DNA from: Halovivax ruber XH-70
Lineage (GTDB): Archaea > Halobacteriota > Halobacteria > Halobacteriales > Natrialbaceae
NCBI RefSeq assembly: GCF_000328525.1
Contig: NC_019964.1
Span: 1,984,001-2,048,000 of the forward strand
Length of the DNA stretch: 64,000 bases
Direction of reading: 5' to 3'
In this document: positions 17,902 through 27,237 of the stretch, in pieces
Position numbering within the stretch: the first letter of the stretch is position 1
Layout: each line of letters starts with the position of its first letter
Translations under genes and position numbers: made by a program
Notes under the pieces: generated by a model
The model's input: the letters and a program-made list of their open reading frames with translations, nothing else
Database searches by the model: none
What the model was told of the DNA's origin: nothing

Positions 17902-20825
17902 TCAGTCGGTCTCGGCCGGCGCGTCCTGCCTGATCGTGTAGAGGCGCCACCGGCCAGCGTCGTCGGGCTGACACTCGATCTCGATCGTCAGATCGTGGGT
18001 GTTCGAGGCTTCGACGAACTCGAGAACGACGCACTCGTCTTCGTCGACGATTCGCTCGATCGAGCTCGCGAGTTCGACGTTGGATAGATCCATCGCCATG
18101 ACGTCCCGTTTCGAGAGGACCTCGACGTCGGCGTCGGGATGATACAGGGCGCTCAGGCCCTCGCGGTCCTGCGCTCGGATGCGGTCGTAGAAGTGCCGGA
18201 CGACGGCTTCGGGAGTGAGTGAGTCGTCGGCTATTCTGGTGGGGCCATTTTCCGCATCGACCGACTTCGTGTCAGACTCGGATGCATCATCGTCGGTCGC
18301 GTTCGATTCCTTGTTTGGTGATTCCGCGCGGGTATCTTCGGTCGGTTTTCCGCCGCCATCTTCCGCCTCACCGCCGACCGCACCAGATTCGTCGCCGTCG
18401 TCTCCGTTCGCCACGTCCTCGAGCCCCTCGCCATCGAGATAGCGCATCCGGAATCTGGTGTCGAAGTCGCGGATGACGTGCTTCGTCTCGTAGGTTCGCA
18501 ACCGATCCTCGTACTGATAGAACTCGTCGTCCTGCAGGGCGACGCCGCCGGCCTCGCTGGCGTACTGCAACCCGATGATGACGTGATCGAAGGTGATAGT
18601 GACGTCGTCCAGCGAGGTCGCCTCGCCGTCGAGTGGCTGGCCGTCGTGAGCCTCGGTGGCGGCGATGTAGGCGGCGTACTTGGCGACCTTGCGGATGACC
18701 GCGGGGGTCAGCGTTTTCATCCCCAGGAAGTCGATGTCGAGGGAGTCGACGTCGACGCTCGCTTCGTCGGGGAAACTCTCGCGCCAGAGGCGCCGACGCA
18801 GATCCTCCTGCGGCACGTCGAAGCGGATGGCGTGGGCGATACGCCGTTTGAACGCGGGGTCGATGCCCGAGCGTTTGTTCGTCGTCAGGAGGGCGATGCC
18901 GTCGAACGATTCCAGGCGCTGGAGGAGGAAGTTGGTGACGTTGTTGGCGTGGCGGTCGGTGGCGTCGCCGACGTCCGTTCGCTCGCCGAACAGCGAGTCG
19001 GCCTCGTCGAACAGAAGGATGGCGTTGGAGCGCTCGGCTTCGTCGAGCAACGCGGCGAGTTGACTTTCGGTCTCGCCGATGTACTTGTCGACGATCTGGG
19101 CGAGATCCACGCGGTAGAGATCGAGGCCGGTTTCGTTCGCGAGGATTTCCGCGGCCATGGTCTTCCCGGTGCCGGGCTGGCCGTAAAAGAGCGCGACGAC
19201 GCCGTCGCCGCGGCTGCCGGGCTCGCCGAAGCCCACTCGCTGGTGACAGCGCCGCGGTACTGGAGGTGCCCACAGAGTTCCCGGAGGTGGGTCTTGGGCC
19301 TGTCGTTCAGGTAGAGGTCGTCCAGCTCATAGCCGGGTTCCATCCGCTCGGCCAGCGCTTCGAGATTGGAGGCGGAGTAGCGCTTGCACGCCTCGTAGAG
19401 GTGGTCCCGTTCGAGAGCGGCGTCGACGGGGGCGAAGGCGTCTGCGGCGTACGCTTCCGGCGCGTCGCCGGGTGCCTCGACGACACCCTGCTCCGATCGG
19501 CAGAGATACCGGGCCGTCTGCACTGCTCGACGGATGTCACGCTGGGGAAGTCGGAAGTTGGTCGCGACGTTGTCGATCAGGTAGGATTCGGAAATCTCGT
19601 CGGCGTACTCCTCCCAGATGGCCAATCGAGTACTGTACTCGGGGGGCGGGCAGTGGGCGGTCTCGATACGGTGGTGGGCGAGGTCGACATCGGGTTTCCA
19701 CGAATCGATGTGGGAGAGGAAGACGTCGCCGGGCGCGTCGTCGAAGCGCTCGACGACTGAGTCGACGGTGGGCGCGTCGAGATCGGGCATCGAGATGCCG
19801 CCGTCTTCGTCTAGGCCAATCGCGGGTGTCTCCGTCCGTTCGGTGACGCGTTCGAGCCCCGTGAGGTGGATCGCCGCGTCCTGCAGGGCGGCCTCGCGGA
19901 TCAGCCGAGTACATAGGTCGTCGTTCTCGACGATCTCAGTGGCGTCCACCCGCAGGATGGCTGTGCCACTGTCGGTGAGGGCGGCTGGGAGGCGGTCTTT
20001 GCCGGTGCCGTCCTCGCCGGCGAAGTGGTAGATGGTGGGCGCCTCGGCCACAGCCGAGCGGTCGCGAACGGTTTCCAGCGTCTCGGTCGTCTCGTCGTCG
20101 AAGACCAGGTCGGAGAGACTGCCATCGGCCTGCTCGATGGAAACGAGATCGGCGAGCGCGCGGTCGAGGCTGTCGTCGCCTTTGAGATAGTCGACGATGC
20201 GCTCGTCGACGGTGACGGTGTCGTAGGACGAGGGTGTGCCCGGAGATCCTTCGTGCCGGAGAAGCAGTCGATACTCGAACAGCGGTGAATGCGGTGAGTA
20301 ACTATCGTTGATGGTGACGTCGCCAGGAGTCTCGGCGTGTCCCATTCCGATGAGAACGGTTTCGAGTAATTGGATCGTCGGCGCTGTCTGCTGATTGTTT
20401 CCCTGAATGGCGCCGTAGATCGTGTAAACCTCACGGTCGAGTATCGGCGCGAGCGCGAGCAGGAGCGTGTCCAGTTCCACTCGTGAGAGGTCGAACGCTT
20501 TCGTCAGGTGGGCGAGGCGGCGGTCTGCCCCCGCTTTGGAGTTTGTGAGTGCTTCGTCGATCGTCTCGGTCTTCGTCCGGAGGTGACGCTGTAACTCGGT
20601 CACCTTTTCGGGAGCGGCGCCCGTTTGGAGTCCGTTTAGTGCGCCGAGACGCGACCCGGCGGTGAGCAATCGACTCTTGGGTTCGGAATCGGTGGTTCCG
20701 TCTGCATTCGTGTCCTCCAACTCGGGCACTCGTTCGAGGATGTGCGGCGTTTCGGCGAGCGTCGTCAGTGCGAAGCGTACCCGATCGAACTCGGACTGCA
20801 GGTGGTCCCCGAACCGTTCGTACAT
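17902..20825 (-). pseudogene. eCIS-type double AAA+ ATPase with NTF2-like tail, frameshifted
   Basis: One gene is split into two frames: a 5' part from the ATG at 20825 and a 3' part from about 19236 to 17902. The 5' part has a helical N-terminal domain and a degenerate first AAA module (FAGEDGTGKDRL). The 3' part is a complete AAA+ module: Walker A GQPGTGKTMAAE, Walker B LLFDEADSLFGERTD, sensor TTNKRSG, arginine region FKRRI. It resembles the ATPases (Cis15/Afp15 type) of contractile injection systems. The break falls at 19231-19234: one added base in the C run restores the expected SEWGFGE junction. The last 105 residues form a SnoaL/NTF2-like domain (VVRHFYDRIRAQDREGLSAL), an unusual appendage. 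It may be a true mutation or a sequencing error. Confidence 0.85.
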
Positions 20826-21060
20826 TTCGATGATTATTGATTCTGCTCCTCTCCCACATAATATTTCGTTTCACATACAGTCACCACCCGTCAAAACAGT
20901 GTGAACAAGTACCCGCACAAATTCCAATCTACAGCGGTCGAGCACTCCCGTCCGCGGTTATTTCATGAAAACAATTATAGCAATACAATTCAATCCACAA
21001 CGTATGCAACTGAAGTTTGGCCTGATGAATACCCTCCTCGCGGTCGGGGAGTGGTGAGGG

Positions 21061-22230
21061 ATGCGTAAGCGCAAGCGACGGGATCGAACAAGGCAGTCGA
21101 AACGCGCCAGGAAGAACCGCGAGCGTGAGTCGACGGACGCTCGGTCCCGATCGAGCATGCGGCCGCAACGGGGGAGTACTCGGGAGGGGTCGGGTGTACC
21201 GAGCCCGATGCCTGATGTCGCCGTGCCCGTGTCGCCCGCCGAACGTGCGCGACGTGTCCGCGAGGGGAACATCCAGCGTGCCCTCAAAGACACGGGGACC
21301 GACCGTGGGGACGTCCCGGAGTCGGTGAGGGACGTGCTGGAACGCGGCGGGATGCCGCTCGATTTCGACCTGCAGCGGTCGCTGGCGTCACGAATGGACG
21401 CCGATTTCTCGGACGTGCGAATCCACACGGGACCGTCGGCAGCGAAGGCCGCGGATGCCCTCGACGCACGGGCGTTTACCTGTGGGAACTCGATCGTGTT
21501 CAACTCCGGCGAGTACGAACCTGAGACGTCGGAAGGCCAGTATTTACTGGCACACGAACTCGCGCACGTCAAGCAGCAAACCGGGGCGGCGATCTCGATG
21601 ATGCCGCAAACGGATGCGGACCTGGATCTCGATCCGGACCCGCAACTGGAGCGGGAGGCAGATCAGGCTGCCGAAGAGGCGTTGGCGGGTGAGGAGCCGC
21701 TGATCGTGAACCGACTGGGAACTGACGTACACATCCAGCGAATGCCCGAAGGGGAGCAGCTCGACCGGGCTCGGCAGGAGGCCGACGAACGGTTTGGTTC
21801 GGACGTGCCGGTCGACCCGGAAGTCCTGGCGAAGGAAGTCGAACAGCTCAAAGCGAATCAGCAGCAGGTGCTTGAAGTCCTGAGCCAAGCGCAACCGGGT
21901 ACACCGTCCGAGGGCGAGTGGGGAGAGACGGCGACGAAGGGACTCGTTGGCTCACTGGCGAGCATGGGAACGGGCGCCGCAGTCGGCGCAGCGGTTGGCT
22001 CGATCTTCCCCGGTCTCGGGACCGCAGCTGGCGCGGCCGTCGGAACAGCCGCATCCGGCGTCGTCGGTGATCTCGTGAAACAGGGCATCGGCTGGGCGTC
22101 GGACAATCTGGCCGACGAGAAGGCCGCGAACCTCGAACACATGTACGAGGAGATCTCGCGGATGTACGAGGAACTGAAGGATGAGAAGAACACCCACGGG
22201 GGCTACGATCCCCTATCTAATCAAAAGTGA
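21061..22230 (+). CDS. DUF4157 metallopeptidase-like, toxin-type protein
   Basis: The product is 389 residues. Residues 1-50 are very basic. Residues about 97-175 form the DUF4157 domain (LASRMDADFSDVRIHTG, then the zinc motif HELAH at 165-169). DUF4157 is known chiefly as the leader domain of effectors of extracellular contractile injection systems and polymorphic toxins. Residues about 294-337 form a Gly/Ala-rich glycine-zipper segment likely to enter membranes, followed by a helical tail. It is divergent from the AAA+ ATPase with a 235-nt gap that contains no other gene. The stop overlaps the next gene. Cargo delivery is inferred; no sheath or tube genes are in the window. Confidence 0.8.
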   Translation: MRKRKRRDRTRQSKRARKNRERESTDARSRSSMRPQRGSTREGSGVPSPMPDVAVPVSPAERARRVREGNIQRALKDTGTDRGDVPESVRDVLERGGMPLDFDLQRSLASRMDADFSDVRIHTGPSAAKAADALDARAFTCGNSIVFNSGEYEPETSEGQYLLAHELAHVKQQTGAAISMMPQTDADLDLDPDPQLEREADQAAEEALAGEEPLIVNRLGTDVHIQRMPEGEQLDRARQEADERFGSDVPVDPEVLAKEVEQLKANQQQVLEVLSQAQPGTPSEGEWGETATKGLVGSLASMGTGAAVGAAVGSIFPGLGTAAGAAVGTAASGVVGDLVKQGIGWASDNLADEKAANLEHMYEEISRMYEELKDEKNTHGGYDPLSNQK

Positions 22231-23189
22231 GTATGAACGCTGAAATAACAGCAGAGGGCGAAGCCCATATTGGTGTTAGCATATTCGACAATTTGGATAG
22301 TGAACACGATTTGACAATTAAAAAGAGTAATGGAGAGATAGTCTACCACCAATGTGAGGCATATGCCGACGACCCTGACGACCGAACCGAGGACGAGAAC
22401 GAACACAACAACCAGGCCCGTCGCTTCGCGAAGTACCACGTCTTTCGCGAGCGCGGGTACGATACCGTCGAGCACGCCGAGAACCCAGCGTACGTGAACG
22501 CAGTCCGACTGGCCATCAAGGACCTTTCCGACGCCGAGTTCGAGCGCTACTTCGGCGCACTCCGTCAGCAACTGCGCAGTCACCACGCGGACGTCGACCG
22601 ACCCGTCGACCTTCCCGCGGGCGTCCGGGCACCCGACGCGGTGGTCTACGAACTCGACGGCTGGCTCGGCGTCGACATACCGGAAAGCGGCCTCGAAAAG
22701 CAGGCCCGTGCGCTGGCGGAGGCCCACGGCCTCGACTACGACGACGGCACAGGGGCCACCAGTCCCGCCGATATCTCCGATTCGGACCTTGCAGAGTGGG
22801 AGGCCTTCGGTGATCACCTCGTCGACCTCGCTGGTCCCGACGACCTCGAGTTCGACGTCGCTGCGGTCTCGGGCATCCACGTCGGCTACCCGAACGCACA
22901 GGGCCAGCACGAGGTACAGCGATTTGACCGGCCGCTCGACCGCCAGCCCGACGCCACGCTCGAACTGATGCCCGCCGAACCCGGACCACTCGACGAGTTC
23001 CGCGCGTACCTGGACCACCACCTCCGGTGTCAGGTGCGCGATTGCTTCGTGGGGATGGGCCTGCTCCCACCGGAGGCTTTCCGCGTGATCGGCTTTGGAA
23101 AGTTCATCTACGCCCGCCGGTACGACCACTACGACCTGTATCCGCAACTGCACCTGCGCGACGGAGATCACTCCGTCGTACTCGGATAA
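22227..23189 (+). CDS. Uncharacterised protein coupled to the DUF4157 gene
   Basis: The product is 320 residues from the GTG at 22227, which overlaps the previous stop (GTGA); an ATG two codons later (22233) is equally possible. The first 40 residues are AT-rich in codon use (Lys, Ile, Asn), then the gene turns GC-rich and acidic, so the 5' end may be a patch of different origin. Visible features include FAKYHVFRERGYDTVEH (near residue 67), a central helical part and a C-terminal strand-rich part (RVIGFGKFIYARRYDHYDLY). No transmembrane helix or known motif. Its coupling to the DUF4157 gene suggests an immunity, chaperone or second effector role, which is inference only. Confidence 0.7.
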   Translation: MSMNAEITAEGEAHIGVSIFDNLDSEHDLTIKKSNGEIVYHQCEAYADDPDDRTEDENEHNNQARRFAKYHVFRERGYDTVEHAENPAYVNAVRLAIKDLSDAEFERYFGALRQQLRSHHADVDRPVDLPAGVRAPDAVVYELDGWLGVDIPESGLEKQARALAEAHGLDYDDGTGATSPADISDSDLAEWEAFGDHLVDLAGPDDLEFDVAAVSGIHVGYPNAQGQHEVQRFDRPLDRQPDATLELMPAEPGPLDEFRAYLDHHLRCQVRDCFVGMGLLPPEAFRVIGFGKFIYARRYDHYDLYPQLHLRDGDHSVVLG

Positions 23190-23441
23190 CTGGGCGATAG
23201 GTTCGGCTCTTCGTCACTGGAGTGGTGCGACGATCACGACGATTTCTCAGTCGCTTGTCGATCTGGAAAGCGGGCTGGACCTGAAACACGAGATTCCGGA
23301 CGACGAGTCACGCCAGCGCCTGGTGCCACTCCAGCACACCACGGACAGCCACGAGTTAGACACCGACGCTAAGAGCGGGGCACCAAACGGCGGCGGACAC
23401 GACCCAGGGCGTGGCGCGACGGCGCACGCCGCGGGCCGCGG

Positions 23442-23696
23442 TCACTTCGTCGCCGAGTTCCCACTCCGACCAGCGCGGGCTTTCAGTTGCTCCGAGAACT
23501 CGGAGAGGTTCATGCCAGCTGCACAGTCCGGACAGCAGAATCGCTCCGCGGTCTGGTAGTCCTGCGAGAGCGACGCCGGCGGCTCGGTGGTGATCCGAAA
23601 GAGCCGCCGTGGTGCCACGTCCCGATCACACCGATAGCACTCCCGGGCGGGAGTCTCATCGCCGGCGCCGTCGCTCGTTCGCTCGACGGATTTCAT
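23442..23696 (-). CDS. Small zinc-finger-like protein
   Basis: The product is 84 residues with two CxxC pairs, CYRCDRDV (near residue 20) and CCPDCAAG (near residue 54), spaced like a small treble-clef or ribbon zinc site. No further domain is visible, and the protein is too small for confident assignment. It lies on the same strand as hsdS, 377 nt after it in the transcription direction. Upstream of it in the other direction (23190-23441) is a possible gene remnant. Probably a nucleic-acid or protein-binding accessory factor; this is a guess. Confidence 0.55.
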   Translation of the reverse strand: MKSVERTSDGAGDETPARECYRCDRDVAPRRLFRITTEPPASLSQDYQTAERFCCPDCAAGMNLSEFSEQLKARAGRSGNSATK

Positions 23697-24073
23697 CCGA
23701 GTACCTCCCGGTCCGGCAGTCCGAACCGATCGGAGGGACTCGGCCCCCCATCCCCGAAAACGAAGGTCAGCGACGGATAGCGATACGACTCTCTAGGCAA
23801 CGGGCGTGCGAGACCTTTTTGTCTCGATGGTGTCTTGCGGAACATGGCGACCACAATCCCTTGGGTGGGATTTGGAAGCCACGTCTCGGGTGTTCCTAGC
23901 ACCCGGGGCACTTTCGTACCCAACGGACGGGGCTTCCGTCTGGTTCATTGACGTGAAAGGTAATATAGTTACTGGTGAGAGGGCGGAATCAATTGGTCAA
24001 GTGAGGGAGAATACAGTTCGTCTCTTGTTTAGCGCGCCGTTTCCAAGTAATCGCAGTAACGGAATGTCGATCG
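23697..24073. other. Intergenic stretch between hsdS and the small zinc protein
   Basis: Nearly 380 nt without a gene I can support on either strand. The open frames that cross it lack family resemblance and have atypical composition. The half nearest hsdS is more AT-rich, like hsdS itself. No repeat or RNA gene was recognised. Confidence 0.5.
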
Positions 24074-25474
24074 TTAGCCGTGTTGAAGGACTTCGTCCAC
24101 GATCTCGATGTCCGTGTCGTGAGTACGGACTTCGCCTGAGAGAAGGTCTTGCATGAGGCCCTGTTTGAGACGTTGGAGGCGGTCGCGGTCTCTTTCGTTC
24201 ACGCGAATTGACCGCTCTACATCATTTATTCTCTCTACAATTTTATCCTGTTCGTCAAGGGGCGGAACGGGAACGTTGAACCTCTCAATTGCGCCTACAC
24301 TCAGGTTATAGTTTCCAGCTGAACTGCGTACCCACCCAGACATTTCGCTCCGGCCACGCTGTGAGTTCAGGAACTCACGGATAAACGCCGGTCGAACTCG
24401 TGACTCGTCAACTCGAAGTCGGATTAGATATGACGCGAAAACGAACGGTTCCTCCTTATTGGAGAAGGTTGCACACCGACCAACGTAGTTTGGATTTCCA
24501 TTGGTCCTAATAACGAGTATATCACCCTCTTTCAATCGAAGACGCTCCAACTCGTCGTGAGTCAGTGGCGTGTGTTTGAGATCGTCCGTCGTAATCCGTT
24601 TTTCGACGATATTAGGTATCCTGAACGTTGGATACCCATCTTTATCGGTATTCGACTTATTATCCGTCCCATAGCGCGTGTCTTCAATTAGATTCTCGAA
24701 CTTAACGAGATTCCATTGATCTGGGTATTCGCCTGAGCCCGTCGTTTGGAAGGTATCATGAGATTTGGTTCCACGCCGGAACACGGTTTGGACTACACCG
24801 GTTTTAACGCAGTTCAGTTGCTCAATGATTTCATCCGTCTTCTGGATCGCCCGATCAACGGTGTAGAGCACGCTGGCGATTTTGCGCTGTTCTTCTAGTG
24901 GTGGAAGCGGCACTGGAAGAAGATCGAGTCGAGTTTTGGAGAGTTCGATTTGTCCAGTGGACCCGTTTACACACATTGAATAGAGAAGCGCCTGTCCGAG
25001 GTGACTCTCCAGAAAGTACCTGTGAAAGTGAGGACTCAGTTTGTCATCTGTTCTGAGAAGAGTGACGTGGGAATCAATGGCTCGCCGTTCACCATCAGGA
25101 TACACCTGCGCGCGGCCGAGTGTCCCCTGCCCAGTTGAATTAAGAATTACGTCACCTTTTTGTGGAAAGTATTTGTCCTTCCAGTCTTCTGCAACGTCTT
25201 GATCCAGATAACGAAGGTTCTCGAAATGCCAGCCGTCCCAGTAAATGCACTCCTGATTGATGACTGGAACTCCCTCATCAGCGTATGTTGGTTGCTTCCC
25301 CCTCGTGATGAGTCGTTTAATGTCCCCCAACCGCTTCGCTGTCCAATCGCCAGGGGTGGACAGAGTGAACGGTCCAAAATCTTCCTGATCCAGCTCATCG
25401 GAATCCTCGTCTATTGGCTGACCATGTTCGTTCTCCTCGTCTACATGTTCGTTGACGTTGGCCTGCTCACTCAT
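24074..25474 (-). CDS. hsdS: Type I restriction enzyme specificity subunit (HsdS)
   Basis: DNA-recognition subunit that directs both methylation and cleavage. The 466 residues follow the standard plan: target recognition domain 1 (about 40-190), conserved coiled spacer (LPPLEEQRKIASVLYTVDRA, about 190-235), domain 2 (about 260-400), and a second conserved coil (VPPLDEQDKIVERINDVERS). Base composition is clearly more AT-rich than neighbours, as is usual for recombining hsdS genes. It overlaps hsdM by 8 nt. The recognition sequence cannot be read from the protein. Confidence 0.95.
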   Translation of the reverse strand: MSEQANVNEHVDEENEHGQPIDEDSDELDQEDFGPFTLSTPGDWTAKRLGDIKRLITRGKQPTYADEGVPVINQECIYWDGWHFENLRYLDQDVAEDWKDKYFPQKGDVILNSTGQGTLGRAQVYPDGERRAIDSHVTLLRTDDKLSPHFHRYFLESHLGQALLYSMCVNGSTGQIELSKTRLDLLPVPLPPLEEQRKIASVLYTVDRAIQKTDEIIEQLNCVKTGVVQTVFRRGTKSHDTFQTTGSGEYPDQWNLVKFENLIEDTRYGTDNKSNTDKDGYPTFRIPNIVEKRITTDDLKHTPLTHDELERLRLKEGDILVIRTNGNPNYVGRCATFSNKEEPFVFASYLIRLRVDESRVRPAFIREFLNSQRGRSEMSGWVRSSAGNYNLSVGAIERFNVPVPPLDEQDKIVERINDVERSIRVNERDRDRLQRLKQGLMQDLLSGEVRTHDTDIEIVDEVLQHG

Positions 25475-26948
25475 AGTCCAGCGCCTCCATGTGCTCGGTC
25501 ATGCGCGTCTCGATCTCGTCGCGCTCGGCCTGGAGCTCTCGCAGCTTCGCTAGTTCCTCGGCGACGTCGATGTCCTCCTCGGGTTCCGTGGTATCGACGT
25601 ACAGCGCGATGTTCAGGTTGTAGTCGTTCTCGCGGATCTCGTCCAGTGAGACCGTCCGGCTCACGCGCTCCTCGGTCGTCCAGTCCTCGAAGTTCTCCTC
25701 TATGTGGTCGAGTCCCGCCTCGGTCAGTTCGTTCTGGTTGCTCAGTTCCTCGTAGAAGTCCTCGTCGGCGGCGTGGATGAACTGGACCTCGTCGGCGCGG
25801 TCGTCGGGTTTGTCCCGGTTGAGGACCAGGATTGCGCTCGGGATCGAGTTGTTCTGGAAGAGGTTCTCGGGCAAGCCGATCACGGCCTCGACGATGTCGT
25901 CGTCGATCATCGGCTTGCGATACCGCGCCTCGTGCTTGCGAAAGAGCACACCGTGGGGGACGACGATCGCCGCCTGGCCGGTCGCGTTCAACTGCTCGGC
26001 CATGTGCATGATGAAGGCGTAATCGCCGCGGTCGGCGCGGGGTAGCTTCTCGTGCCAGTCAAAGCGGCCGAAGGTGTCGTCCTGGAGGTCGTCCTTCTGC
26101 CAGTCCGCCGAGAACGGGAAATTCGCGAGGACGAAATCGAACTGGGTCAGCGAGCCGTCCTCGGTGAACTGCGGCCGCAGGAGGGAATCCTCGCGCTCGA
26201 TCCGCCCGGTGAGCCCGTGGATCGAGAGGTTCATCTTCGCGATGGCGGCGATATCGGGATTGATCTCCTGGCCCGTGAAGGTGAGCTTCGACGGATCCTC
26301 ACCTTGCTCGTCGCGATAGTGGGTGGCGGCCTCGACGAGCATCCCACCGGAGCCCACCGTCGGGTCGTGGAAGGTGTCGCCGTCCTCGAACGGGGCGAGC
26401 AAGCGGACCATCAGCTCCACAATGTGCGGCGGCGTGAAGAACTGGCCGCCCGACTTGCCCTCCTCCTCGGCGAAGTGACGCACCAGATCCATGTACGCTT
26501 CGCCGAGCATATCGGCGGGGATGCTCTCGGTGTCCAGATCGTACGTCGAGAGGTGCTCGATCAGTCGCGTGAGTCGATCGTCGGTCAGCGCGTCCTCGGC
26601 GACGTAGTCGGCCCGGAACACGCCCTCGACCTCGCCGTCGTTCGCCTCGCGAAGCGCGTCGAAGGCGTCGTTGATCGCCTCGTCCACGTTCTCGGTGACC
26701 GTCCGCAAGTCAGCCCACAGGTACCCCTCGGGAACGTACGGCACGTCGTAGAGGTTCGGCCGCTGGGCGTGATCCTCGCCGTACTCCTCGGTGTAGGCCT
26801 CGTACTGGATCTCGAAGTTGTCCGAGATCGTCTTGTAGTAGACCAGCGGGAGGATGTAGTCCTTGTAATCCGTCGAATCGACGGCGTCACGGATGATATC
26901 CGCACACTTGAAGAGGTGGGAGTCCAGCTCCGGAAGACTGAGAGACAT
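25467..26948 (-). CDS. hsdM: Type I restriction enzyme methylase subunit (HsdM)
   Basis: N6-adenine DNA methyltransferase subunit, 493 residues from the ATG at 26948 (SLSLPELDSHLFKCADIIRD). An upstream in-frame start at 26993 would add 15 unconserved residues. Residues 10-150 are the HsdM N-terminal helical domain. The AdoMet motif DPTVGSGG is at 195-202 and the catalytic motif is NFPF (about 276-279), the form usual in HsdM instead of NPPF/NPPY. It forms the methylase with HsdS. HsdR is 6.5 kb downstream. Confidence 0.95.
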   Translation of the reverse strand: MSLSLPELDSHLFKCADIIRDAVDSTDYKDYILPLVYYKTISDNFEIQYEAYTEEYGEDHAQRPNLYDVPYVPEGYLWADLRTVTENVDEAINDAFDALREANDGEVEGVFRADYVAEDALTDDRLTRLIEHLSTYDLDTESIPADMLGEAYMDLVRHFAEEEGKSGGQFFTPPHIVELMVRLLAPFEDGDTFHDPTVGSGGMLVEAATHYRDEQGEDPSKLTFTGQEINPDIAAIAKMNLSIHGLTGRIEREDSLLRPQFTEDGSLTQFDFVLANFPFSADWQKDDLQDDTFGRFDWHEKLPRADRGDYAFIMHMAEQLNATGQAAIVVPHGVLFRKHEARYRKPMIDDDIVEAVIGLPENLFQNNSIPSAILVLNRDKPDDRADEVQFIHAADEDFYEELSNQNELTEAGLDHIEENFEDWTTEERVSRTVSLDEIRENDYNLNIALYVDTTEPEEDIDVAEELAKLRELQAERDEIETRMTEHMEALDYE

Positions 26949-27134
26949 AGGACACCCATTCCATCCATCCGTCTTATCTCCCGTGGATTTCACCCGCAGC
27001 CGGGCTCGGGAACGGAGCGACGACGCAGCGATTCGCCGCCAGTGTCGGAGTGGTCACCACGTTGCTCCCAATGACAGGTGCGACAACGCCGATCGGGGAC
27101 GTGGGCAGTGACCACCCGATCAACCGTGCCGGTC

Positions 27135-27159
27135 GACTCCCGTGACTGTCACGGGAGTC
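27135..27159. promoter_or_regulatory. Perfect 25-bp dyad between hsdM and the HalOD1 gene
   Basis: GACTCCCGTGAC at 27135-27146 and its exact inverse GTCACGGGAGTC at 27148-27159 flank a single T. With a one-base centre it cannot form a normal RNA hairpin, so a dimeric DNA-binding protein site is more likely than a terminator. It lies 187 nt from the hsdM ATG and 79 nt from the HalOD1 ATG, the two genes being divergent. The regulated gene and regulator are unknown. Confidence 0.6.
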
Positions 27160-27237
27160 AATGCCTGCCAAAGCCGATTACCTTTTGTACGAGGATGAGG
27201 TACGGAGTGGTGAGCGATCGCAGATCCTGTAGCGCCA

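Noticed and set aside
12133-27000. A classical integrase-mediated island with attL/attR at tRNA-Gly
   Set aside because: Both extra copies of the tRNA tail lie within 300 bp of the tRNA, none was found near 27 kb, and no integrase gene is present. Island status rests on gene content and composition only.
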